From positions 1 through 53,876 of the forward strand of contig JASGFG010000015.1 in NCBI GenBank assembly GCA_047605605.1: 53,876 bases of DNA, in the 5' to 3' direction. How positions within the stretch are numbered: the stretch's first letter is position 1; each line of letters begins with the position of its first letter. The notes beneath the pieces are model-generated. The model was not told the origin of the DNA and ran no database searches. It was given only the letters and a program-made list of their open reading frames with translations. Positions 7,672 through 14,847 of this stretch are shown here, piece after piece. The DNA comes from JAATGA01 sp047605605 (GTDB lineage Bacteria > Pseudomonadota > Alphaproteobacteria > Rhodobacterales > Rhodobacteraceae). The translations under genes were made by a program, and so were the position numbers.

Positions 7672-8763
7672 TTACTCCGCCGCCTCCACCGCCGGATTGG
7701 CCCGGTTCCACCGGATCGAGGACCAGAGCGCGATCCCGATCAGGCCCGCGCCGCCCAGGCCCGTGATCACCTCGGGGATATGCGTCAGCGACTGCACATA
7801 CATGATCACCGACAGGATCAGGATCGCGTAGAACGCCCCGTGTTCCAGATAGCGGTATTGCGCCAGCGTGCCCTTTTCCACCAGCATGATGGTCATCGAC
7901 CGCACATACATCGCGCCGATCCCCAGGCCGATGGCGATGATGAACAGGTTCTGTGTCAGCGCAAAGGCGCCGATTACGCCGTCGAAACTGAACGAGGCGT
8001 CCAGCACCTCCAGATACAGGAACGCGCCGATGCCGCCTTTGGCCGCGCCGGTGGCCATTTCCTGCGACTTGTCCAGGAATCCGCCCACCACCTCGACCAG
8101 CAGATAGGTCAAAAGGCCCCAGATCGCCGAATGGAAGAACACGTTCGCCGCCACCGGGCCAAGATCGGGGTCGTCGCTGTTGCCGATGATGCGCGAGAAG
8201 ATCAGCATGATCACCAGCACGAAGGCGATCTCGATCCCCTTGATCGAGGAATACTTCGAGATCTTTTCCTCGATCCAGCCGACCCAGTGCACATCCTTTT
8301 CGTGATCGAAAAAGAAGTTCAGCGCCACCATCATCAGGAACGTGCCGCCAAAGGCCGCGATCGGCAGGTGGGCGTCATGCATGATCTCGGCATAGCGTTC
8401 GGGCTGGGTCGCGGCCATGACCATCGCGGTCCACGGGCCGACCTGCGCGGCGATGACGACGATCAGCAGCGGGAACACGATCCGCATCCCGAACACGGCG
8501 ATCAGGATGCCCCAGGTCAGGAACCGCCGCTGCCAGACGGGGGTCATGTCTTTCAGCTTGTTGGCGTTGACGATGGCATTGTCGAAGGACAGGCTGATCT
8601 CCAGCACCGCAAGCACGGCGCAGATGAAGAACACCGTCAGAGTGCCGGACAAAGTACCGGTCGTCTGCCACCCCAGCCAGCCGCCAAGCGCCAGACCGAT
8701 GACGGTGGAAATGATGGCCCAAGTCAGATAGCTGAGCGTGGATTTCTGCGGATTGGCCTGCAT
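7672..8763 (-). CDS. DUF475 integral membrane protein (TerC-related)
   Basis: This 363-residue polytopic membrane protein of the DUF475 family is distantly related to TerC metal-ion exporters. The conserved acidic intramembrane motif E-I-S-L-S-F-D-N-A-I-V-N-A-N-K is at about residues 55-69. A second similar acidic motif (L-D-A-S-F-S-F-D-G-V-I-G-A) lies near 250. About eight or nine hydrophobic segments are visible. In the TerC superfamily the paired acidic motifs are thought to bind divalent metal; the substrate here is unknown. It is a single-gene unit with its own terminator. Confidence 0.85.
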   Translation of the reverse strand: MQANPQKSTLSYLTWAIISTVIGLALGGWLGWQTTGTLSGTLTVFFICAVLAVLEISLSFDNAIVNANKLKDMTPVWQRRFLTWGILIAVFGMRIVFPLLIVVIAAQVGPWTAMVMAATQPERYAEIMHDAHLPIAAFGGTFLMMVALNFFFDHEKDVHWVGWIEEKISKYSSIKGIEIAFVLVIMLIFSRIIGNSDDPDLGPVAANVFFHSAIWGLLTYLLVEVVGGFLDKSQEMATGAAKGGIGAFLYLEVLDASFSFDGVIGAFALTQNLFIIAIGLGIGAMYVRSMTIMLVEKGTLAQYRYLEHGAFYAILILSVIMYVQSLTHIPEVITGLGGAGLIGIALWSSIRWNRANPAVEAAE

Positions 8764-9168
8764 CAGACGCGCCCCCTGTCAGGAATGCACATCGCAAAAG
8801 CGCAGCAAAGCTGCGGATCATCGGTTTTCATGAAAAACAAGGTCCGGGCGGCAGTCATCTGGGTGGCGCCGACATCGCGTGAGTGCCGCATACTCACACC
8901 AGAGGGACCCGGTCACCGAGATTCGACCCGTTTCACAAACGAGTGAACAGCAGATAGGGCACCGCTCCAGCTTCGGCAAGGGGGTTTACGTCATATCCGT
9001 CGCAATTTTCGCAACGGGTTTGGTCCCCTTTCCCCGCGCCCCGCGTAAGGCCGATACAAACGCGACACCGGCGCCCGGCAAAGGCATCGGCAGGGGGCGG
9101 CCGAATATGGCGACACCCTCTTGCAGCTTTCCGAGCACCGGGTTAAACGCTTGCCACTCTTGGACAAC
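8764..9168. other. Intergenic region before tRNA-Cys
   Basis: This 405-bp region holds the DUF475 promoter at its left and the tRNA promoter at its right. It contains a short inverted repeat (GTGAGT at 8879-8884, ACTCAC at 8892-8897) of unknown meaning. Open frames that cross it run into the tRNA and look non-coding. I see no protein or RNA gene in it. Confidence 0.5.
9121..9148 (+). promoter_or_regulatory. Candidate promoter of tRNA-Cys
   Basis: TTGCAG (9121-9126), a 16-base spacer and TTAAAC (9143-9148) resemble -35 and -10 boxes and end 20 bases before the mature tRNA. Confidence 0.4.
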
Positions 9169-9242
9169 GGCGGGTTGGCGGAGAGGTTACGCAGCGGATT
9201 GCAAATCCGTGAAGACCGGTTCGATTCCGGTACCCGCCTCCA
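9169..9242 (+). tRNA. tRNA-Cys (anticodon GCA)
   Basis: This 74-base tRNA has a complete cloverleaf. The acceptor stem is GGCGGGT (9169-9175) with ACCCGCC (9232-9238). The anticodon loop TTGCAAA has GCA at 9201-9203, the T arm is ACCGG-TTCGATT-CCGGT, and CCA is encoded. The discriminator base is T, the known identity base of tRNA-Cys. The last 15 bases, 9228-9242, are repeated at 22129-22143, so the gene is the integration site of the neighbouring element, which carries the present 3' end. Confidence 0.97.
9228..9242 (+). repeat. attL core repeat (tRNA-Cys 3' end)
   Basis: The sequence CGGTACCCGCCTCCA covers half of the T stem, the acceptor 3' strand and CCA. Identity with the right copy stops abruptly at both edges, which sets the overlap at 15 bp. 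Confidence 0.92.
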
Positions 9243-9360
9243 TTCCCCACTTTTTGCTGGATTTCCTGTGATCTTCGCCAGAAGTGATCATTGATTTCAT
9301 TGAGAAAATAGACTGTAAGCGATCTTCTGCGGGAAGATGGGCTGTGGCCACCCAACTTGT

Positions 9361-9412
9361 GTGGGTATCGAATGCGGGTATTCTCGGAAACGTCGATACC
9401 CACATACCCGCA
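9361..9412. promoter_or_regulatory. Candidate integrase arm-binding sites near attL
   Basis: Two interleaved inverted repeats lie just before the integrase start: GTGGGTATCGA (9361-9371) with TCGATACCCAC (9393-9403), and TGCGGGTAT (9373-9381) with ATACCCGCA (9404-9412). The second unit recurs near the right end at 22068. Such shared short repeats at both ends are typical of arm-type integrase sites. They may also let the integrase repress its own gene. Confidence 0.5.
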
Positions 9413-9424
9413 GGACCGATTCAG

Positions 9425-10627
9425 ATGCCCTTGACCGATGCCGCCTGTCGTGGCGCAAGGCCCGATCCCTCTGGCAAACCACGGAAATTGCCGGATGGCG
9501 GCGGTCTCTTGCTGTTCGTCTCGCCATCGGGCGGCAAGCTGTGGCGCATGCGGTATAGGTTCGAAGGTAAGGAAAAGGTGCTGTCCTTCGGGGCCTACCC
9601 GGATGTGAAGTTGGCCGATGCCCGCGCCCTGCGTGACAAGGCCAAGCGGGCACTGGCCGAAGGGCGCGACCCTGGGGCCAATGCCAAGGCCGCGCTGACC
9701 GCCCCTGTCGGGGACACGTTCGAAGCCGTGGCGCGGGAATGGATCAAGGCTCAGTCGGCTACATGGTCGCCCGCCCATAGTGCCCGCATCCTGTCGCGCT
9801 TCGAACGGGACGTGTTCAAGGCGATTGGTTCAACCGCCGTGGCCGAAGTGACTGCCCCGCAGATTCTCGCCATGTTGCGCCCCGTGGAAGACCGCGCCCC
9901 GGACGTGGCGGGCCGCATCCGCATGACGACCGGGGCCATCATGCGCTACGCCATTGCAACAGGCAGGGCGTCCCGTGATCCCGCCGCAGACCTTCGCGGC
10001 GCACTACGCCCGACGCCCCGTGTGAAACACATGGCCCGGATCGAAGCCGGGGAACTCTCGGGCTTCCTCTGGAAGCTGGCGCGCTATGACGGCGAACCGC
10101 AGACCCGCCATGCCATCGAATTCGTGATGCACACCTTTGTTCGGACCAGTGAATTGCGGTTCGGTCGCTGGTCAGAGATCGAAGGCGATCAGTGGCGCAT
10201 TCCGGGCACCCGCATGAAGATGGGCCGCGATCACATCGTTCCGCTGACCCGACAGAGCCTTGCCATCTTGGCCAAGCTAAAAGCCATCGCAGGCGACTCC
10301 GAATGGATCGTGCCGGGCGGGCGCAGCGGCAAGCCGATCAGCGAAAACACCATGTTGTTCGGCATGTATCGCCTTGGCTATCACGGGCGGGCGACGATCC
10401 ATGGATTCCGGGGCTTGGCGTCAACCGTCCTGAACGAAAGCGGGCTGTGGTCGGTCGACGCCATCGAAAAGCAACTTGCCCATGAGCCGAAGGACAAGGT
10501 GCGGCGCGCATATAATGCCGCGCAGCTATTACCCGAGCGGAAACGAATGCTTGATTGGTGGAGCGATTATATCGAAAGCGCCGCCAAAAAGTCAGACACT
10601 GACTTATCCGACCTCTTGGGCGGCTAA
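9425..10627 (+). CDS. int: Tyrosine integrase, P4 type
   Basis: This 400-residue site-specific recombinase would insert and excise the element at tRNA-Cys. Residues 1-90 form the DUF4102-type arm-binding domain (L-P-D-G-G-G-L-L-L-F-V, then a K-L-W-R-M-R-Y core). The core-binding domain follows to about 200, and then the catalytic domain. Catalytic residues visible are Arg245 (S-E-L-R-F), His326 and Arg329 (H-G-F-R), and Tyr363 (R-R-A-Y-N). I chose ATG 9425 because the family begins with M-x-L-T-D; the frame is open upstream to 9284 but that part looks non-coding. It lies beside attL, as usual for tRNA-targeting elements. Confidence 0.93.
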   Translation: MPLTDAACRGARPDPSGKPRKLPDGGGLLLFVSPSGGKLWRMRYRFEGKEKVLSFGAYPDVKLADARALRDKAKRALAEGRDPGANAKAALTAPVGDTFEAVAREWIKAQSATWSPAHSARILSRFERDVFKAIGSTAVAEVTAPQILAMLRPVEDRAPDVAGRIRMTTGAIMRYAIATGRASRDPAADLRGALRPTPRVKHMARIEAGELSGFLWKLARYDGEPQTRHAIEFVMHTFVRTSELRFGRWSEIEGDQWRIPGTRMKMGRDHIVPLTRQSLAILAKLKAIAGDSEWIVPGGRSGKPISENTMLFGMYRLGYHGRATIHGFRGLASTVLNESGLWSVDAIEKQLAHEPKDKVRRAYNAAQLLPERKRMLDWWSDYIESAAKKSDTDLSDLLGG

Positions 10628-10740
10628 GGACATGTCACGGTTCATCCTTCAAGGGGTGTGCCACAAAATGACAACATTGTAATTCATCTGCCACATCGAC
10701 TCAAGCTATACGCCCCTGCTAAAATGCAGGCATGAAGAAA

Positions 10741-10767
10741 GCCCCGCAGCGGTCAAACTGGCGGGGC
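10741..10767. terminator. Hairpin between integrase and primase genes
   Basis: A 7-bp perfect GC stem (GCCCCGC at 10741-10747, GCGGGGC at 10761-10767) with a 13-base loop lies in the 167-bp gap. It is preceded by GAAAGAAA-type sequence and followed by CCTTC only, so it may be a weak terminator of int or an attenuator. TGCCACA occurs twice at 30-bp spacing (10659 and 10689) and may be an operator. Confidence 0.35.
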
Positions 10768-10794
10768 CTTCAATGAAAAGCAAGCGTGGTCGAT

Positions 10795-13128
10795 ATGGAA
10801 GAATATACTGAATCGCGCCAATTGGCGCAAGTCCCTTTCAAGGCTCCTGCAACTGACCTGAGCGACATTCTGTTTGGGGAAATACCCCCCTATGCGTCTC
10901 AGTGCGCCCCATTGGATAAAGTAAACCGCGACCTAATCGGTGCAGGCGCATCGCTGCACTGGCTTCACGTCAAGGCAAAGAACCCGGTCGAGGCGCGCTG
11001 GTCCGAACTCCCGAACCGCAGCGAATCAGACCTGCGCGGCAGCTATTGCGAGGGGCAGAATATCGGCATCCGCTTGGGGCGACCGTCGCAGATCGACGGG
11101 GACTTCCTGCACCTCGTCGACCTAGACATCAGGGACGCCAGCAAGGCGGGCGAGGCATGGGCGGCGCTTCTGTCCATTTGGCCTGCCGCCAAGCTGTTCC
11201 CGTCTGTTGTCAGCGGAAGCGGTGGCGAGTCGCGGCACCTATACTTCCTGAACGGCAGGCCCTTGAAAGGCAGGAAAATCAATCATTCCGAAGGCTTCTC
11301 AATGGTCTTTGACCATCGGTTGAACCGGGACGTGAAGAAGTGGGACTGGGAAATAGAACTTTTCGGGACGGGCAAGCAAGCCGTCCTGCCGCCTTCGATC
11401 CACCCAGTTTCCGGGCAATCCTACTATTGGGAACGGAACTTGGAGTTTGGTCTCGGGATGTGGATCGACCCGCAGTCATTGGCTCGTTTCGAAGCGGGGA
11501 CCGTTGCCGATGCGACCGATAGCGATGATGACCTTCTGTTCCTAGAAGACGTGCAGGCAGCAAAGCCGCACGATCTGACGGCCGCTCAGGTGACGGAAAT
11601 CTTGAATGATTTGCCCGATGACTGGGTTGAAGACCGGGAGCATTGGCTGACAGCCGGGGCCGCGGTTCATCATCAGTTTCAGGGCAAGCCCGAGGGTTTT
11701 GAAGTCTGGTGTGCGTGGTCAAAAGCATCTGTCAAATTTAACCATGCAGATGCGCGGCGGGTTTGGAAGTCTTTCAAGGGATCAAAGAACCCCAAGACAA
11801 TGCGAACCCTCATTCAAGCATCGGAGTGGTCGTCAAACCCAATTCTCGCTCTGAACAAAGATCACGCTGCAATAATGGTTGGCGCTAAATTTCGCATTCT
11901 TCGTGAAGGTAACAGCAACTTTGAAATATTTCCGCCAGAGGAACTTCATAAACTGAACGCCAATAATCGCGTTCCAGTTTCCGGCGAAAAGAGAACAGAG
12001 GCTATCACCTCTGCCTGGATGCGGCATCCGAAACGCCGGACCTTTACTGGCGGCTTGGTCTTCAATCCGAAATCCACACCCGCCGACGCTTATAATATCT
12101 GGCGCGGCTGGGCAGTTCAGCCTGATTGCACTGCTTCCTGCAAGCTGTTTCTGGATCACTTGCGCCATGTTGTCTGTGATGGCGGCGAACGGGAATATCA
12201 GTGGCTCTTAGGATGGATGGCGCATCTGGTTCAGCATCCCGAACAGAAACCGGGCACGGCGGTTGTGCTGCGCGGCGCGAAGGGCGCTGGCAAGGATACT
12301 GTGGGCAACTATCTGGGTGCGCTGTTCCCCCGACACCACGTCACCATTTCCCAGCCCGAACACCTCACCGGCCGCTTCAATGCCCATCTGGAAAATGCCC
12401 TGCTGTTGCACCTTGAGGAAGGTTATTGGGCCGGGGACAAGCAGGCAGAAGGCGTTCTGAAGAACCTGATCACCTGCCCGACCCTGCAAATTGAGCGCAA
12501 GGGGATCGACCCGTATGAAATCGACCACTTCGCACGGCTTCTGATTACGTCCAACGCCGATTGGGTTGTCCCTGCCACGCGGGGCGAGCGGCGGTATTTC
12601 GTGCTGGATGTGTCGTCAGCGCGGGCCAAGGATTCCGCATACTTCGGCGCGATTGCCCGCGAACGGGACAACGGCGGAAAAGGCGCGCTTCTGCACTTCC
12701 TGCAAGAGTATGACCTGAGCGAATTCGACGTGCGCAACCCGCCTGAAACGACCGGGCTGACCCAACAGAAGTTGGCGGGGCTGCTGAATGTAGATGCTTG
12801 GTGGTATGACCGGCTGAGCAATGCCCGTCTGCCTCAGGGAGGCGACGGGTTCGACAGGGAACCGAAGTGGCGGGACGGGCCGATCAGCATTTCCCGCGAA
12901 GACCTGAAAACCGACTATGAAGGATGGCTTGCACGCCGAAAGTGGCATGGCGAACCACTGTCAGTCGCGGCGTTCGGAAAGAAACTGCGCGCCATGTGCT
13001 GCGGGCTGCGCGACGAGCGGCAACGCACGTCTGGCGGAAGGACGAGACACTATGTCTTCCCTCCCTTGACTGAGGCGCGGGCCGCGTTCGCCGCGTATAT
13101 CGGGGGGACCCTGGAATGGGACGACTGA
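10795..13128 (+). CDS. PrimPol-SF3 primase-helicase (DUF5906 type)
   Basis: This 777-residue replication protein resembles those of phages and satellites. The N-terminal primase-polymerase domain has the metal motif V-D-L-D with Asp109 and Asp111 (residues about 45-230). A PriCT-2 linker domain lies near 265-345. The C-terminal superfamily 3 helicase has Walker A G-A-K-G-A-G-K-D-T (494-502), Walker B L-L-L-H-L-E-E (about 537-543) and motif C L-L-I-T-S-N-A-D (582-589). ATG 10795 and GTG 10786 are both possible starts. It would prime and unwind the element's own DNA. The middle third is richer in AT than its neighbours. Confidence 0.9.
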   Translation: MEEYTESRQLAQVPFKAPATDLSDILFGEIPPYASQCAPLDKVNRDLIGAGASLHWLHVKAKNPVEARWSELPNRSESDLRGSYCEGQNIGIRLGRPSQIDGDFLHLVDLDIRDASKAGEAWAALLSIWPAAKLFPSVVSGSGGESRHLYFLNGRPLKGRKINHSEGFSMVFDHRLNRDVKKWDWEIELFGTGKQAVLPPSIHPVSGQSYYWERNLEFGLGMWIDPQSLARFEAGTVADATDSDDDLLFLEDVQAAKPHDLTAAQVTEILNDLPDDWVEDREHWLTAGAAVHHQFQGKPEGFEVWCAWSKASVKFNHADARRVWKSFKGSKNPKTMRTLIQASEWSSNPILALNKDHAAIMVGAKFRILREGNSNFEIFPPEELHKLNANNRVPVSGEKRTEAITSAWMRHPKRRTFTGGLVFNPKSTPADAYNIWRGWAVQPDCTASCKLFLDHLRHVVCDGGEREYQWLLGWMAHLVQHPEQKPGTAVVLRGAKGAGKDTVGNYLGALFPRHHVTISQPEHLTGRFNAHLENALLLHLEEGYWAGDKQAEGVLKNLITCPTLQIERKGIDPYEIDHFARLLITSNADWVVPATRGERRYFVLDVSSARAKDSAYFGAIARERDNGGKGALLHFLQEYDLSEFDVRNPPETTGLTQQKLAGLLNVDAWWYDRLSNARLPQGGDGFDREPKWRDGPISISREDLKTDYEGWLARRKWHGEPLSVAAFGKKLRAMCCGLRDERQRTSGGRTRHYVFPPLTEARAAFAAYIGGTLEWDD

Positions 13129-13537
13129 TCATAGCCCCGAAGATTTTCGGGATGGCAGGCAGTCGACCCGATCAGGAAGCGGGCCAAGCTGTCCAAGGTC
13201 AGGCCCAAGGCTCAAGCCGCCGCATCTGTAAGAAAAAACAACAAAAACAATGCACAAACCAAGTGGTCCAAGTGGTCCAAGTTGTTTCAACTTTGGTCAG
13301 GATGGCACCGGCTGGGGCCGCAGAAACCTTCCCAAGGCTGGCGGCATCGCCAGTACCGATGGCAGCGGCGTGGACCACTTGGGCCACCTAGACCATTCAA
13401 GGAATCCAATGGGTTACAAGGATGGCCCCTGTGGACCTCGCCTTGTCGCCCCTGGACAGCCGGGACCGCGACGGCTTCGTTGAACCGCGAGGCGCTGGGC
13501 GCATCCCTTCTGATCAACTGCAACAAAGAGGAATGAC
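13129..13537. other. Non-coding stretch after the primase gene, candidate replication origin
   Basis: This 409-bp stretch follows the primase-helicase gene. Open frames here overlap the primase end or give low-complexity products, and I do not support any. It holds an A-rich tract (13231-13258), two tandem 9-mers, a small hairpin (AAGTTG at 13279-13284, CAACTT at 13288-13293) and an inverted copy of the 9-mer at 13372-13380. An AT-rich segment plus iterons next to the replication gene fits a plasmid- or satellite-type origin, by inference. Confidence 0.4.
13261..13278 (+). repeat. Tandem 9-mer iteron-like repeat
   Basis: AAGTGGTCC occurs twice in tandem (13261-13269 and 13270-13278). Its exact reverse complement GGACCACTT is at 13372-13380. 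Confidence 0.6.
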
Positions 13538-13750
13538 ATGACCTTCAAGGAATACCTGACCAGACGGCAGACCCGCGACAACATCCAAGGCGACTTCGTG
13601 CGGGATGCGAAATCCGACTTAACCATGCCAGATGTGACGACATGGGCCGAATTGAAGCGGCACTTGCTGCGCCGCAACGCCTGCGACGGGGCGCTGGAAG
13701 CTGTGGAGTTGGTCTGGTCGGCTTATCAGGCGAGACTGCGGCGCATCTGA
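13538..13750 (+). CDS. Small YozE/SAM-like protein
   Basis: This 70-residue protein starts at ATG 13538 with a good AGAGGAA ribosome site. It begins F-K-E-Y-L, continues with an acidic D-F-V-R-D-A-K segment and ends in helical W-S-A-Y-Q-A-R, as in YozE SAM-like fold proteins, which are often found on phage-related elements. The fold assignment comes from pattern memory only. It stands between the primase and DUF3800 genes and has no known role. Confidence 0.6.
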   Translation: MTFKEYLTRRQTRDNIQGDFVRDAKSDLTMPDVTTWAELKRHLLRRNACDGALEAVELVWSAYQARLRRI

Positions 13751-13832
13751 AATGCACGAAACTCCCGTATGGTTTGCATCTTGATGGTTGTCAGGGTGAG
13801 GCCAAATATCCCCCTTAACGAGAGGTTTCAGC

Positions 13833-14777
13833 TTGGATTACCATTACACCCTGTTCATTGACGAGGCGGGCGACGACAAGGTTGAACGCCTCAAACCTGA
13901 AAACCCGGATGGAAACTCGGAATGGCTGTGCCTGGGCGGTTATCTGATCCGGGCCGATCTGGAGAGCGATCTGGACAGGCGCAGGGATGACATCCTGACC
14001 GCTGTCGGTGGCAAGCCGGGCGGGGTTCTGCATTTCCAGAAGCTGCACCCGAAGAACCGCATGAAAGCCGTGCAGACCTTGGCTATCAAAGCCAACGCAG
14101 CGCGGGGCTTCGTGGTGTGTTCCTGCAAGCAGACCATGCTGGACCACCACAACGCTCGTGCCGCGGCCGCTTCAAGCAATCAGCGTGACTACCTTTACAA
14201 CTGGGTCGCGCGCCTGCTTTTAGAACGGGTGACCCCCTATGTCGCTGCCCATGCCCAGCGCAACGGGATCGAAAAGCCCGTCTTGCGCATCGTGATGGCG
14301 AGTCGTCGGGGGCACCACTTCGGGCAATTCAAAGCCTATGTTCAGCAACTGATCAATCAGGCCACGGCGGGCACCACCTACCTGTCCACCCGGCAGATTG
14401 CTGCGGACGTGTTGCGGTACAACCTGATCGAACTTGCCCACGCGCCCAGCCAAGCGGGGCTGCAACTGGCCGATGTGCTGGTCAGCGCCTTTTTCCAGTC
14501 CATCGAACAAGCCTCGCCCCATCACGCCGACAAGGTGGCGCTGCACCTGCGCCCGCTCATGGCCGAGCGCAGAACGACCAGTGGACGCCAGACTCGGCGG
14601 GATGGCGAGGGCGTGACGTTCTTTCCCGACCGGAAGGCCGTGCATCTTCTGACCCCGGAACAGGCCAAGTTCTTTGAACATTTCGGCTATGACATGGGCT
14701 GGCTGAAATCCCGCAAGGCTCAGAAAAACAAGCAGACCTTCACCCAAGCCCAGCGCATGTGGTCACGCGAGGCGTGA
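13833..14777 (+). CDS. DUF3800 domain protein
   Basis: This 314-residue protein has the DUF3800 signature: F-I-D-E-A-G-D at residues 8-14 and L-Q-L-A-D near 210-214 followed by a hydrophobic helix. The family is believed to have an RNase H-like fold, and its acidic residues (Asp10, Glu11, Asp14, Asp214) could bind metal. Members are frequent on mobile elements and in defence regions, but their function is unproven. The start is TTG 13833, with GAGAGG upstream and no early in-frame ATG. The C-terminal 60 residues are basic and may bind nucleic acid. Confidence 0.8.
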   Translation: MDYHYTLFIDEAGDDKVERLKPENPDGNSEWLCLGGYLIRADLESDLDRRRDDILTAVGGKPGGVLHFQKLHPKNRMKAVQTLAIKANAARGFVVCSCKQTMLDHHNARAAAASSNQRDYLYNWVARLLLERVTPYVAAHAQRNGIEKPVLRIVMASRRGHHFGQFKAYVQQLINQATAGTTYLSTRQIAADVLRYNLIELAHAPSQAGLQLADVLVSAFFQSIEQASPHHADKVALHLRPLMAERRTTSGRQTRRDGEGVTFFPDRKAVHLLTPEQAKFFEHFGYDMGWLKSRKAQKNKQTFTQAQRMWSREA

Positions 14778-14847
14778 AGGGGTTTCGGCTTGCAGGTCGA
14801 CCGGGGGAAGTGGTCTAACAGTTGAAAAAGTTACGGTAGGGGCAGGC

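Noticed and set aside
8879..9271. A 130-codon plus-strand frame upstream of the integrase
   Set aside because: It reads through the whole tRNA-Cys gene and has no family similarity.
9284..9424. N-terminal extension of the integrase frame by 47 codons
   Set aside because: The extension crosses the interleaved inverted repeats and does not resemble the family, which starts M-x-L-T-D as at 9425.
13261..13278. CRISPR array
   Set aside because: Only two 9-bp units in direct tandem without spacers, and no cas genes anywhere in the window.
13116..13391. A 91-codon frame overlapping the end of the primase gene, with Val-Val-Gln repeats
   Set aside because: No ribosome site, low complexity driven by the 9-mer repeats, and no family. 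I prefer a non-coding repeat region.
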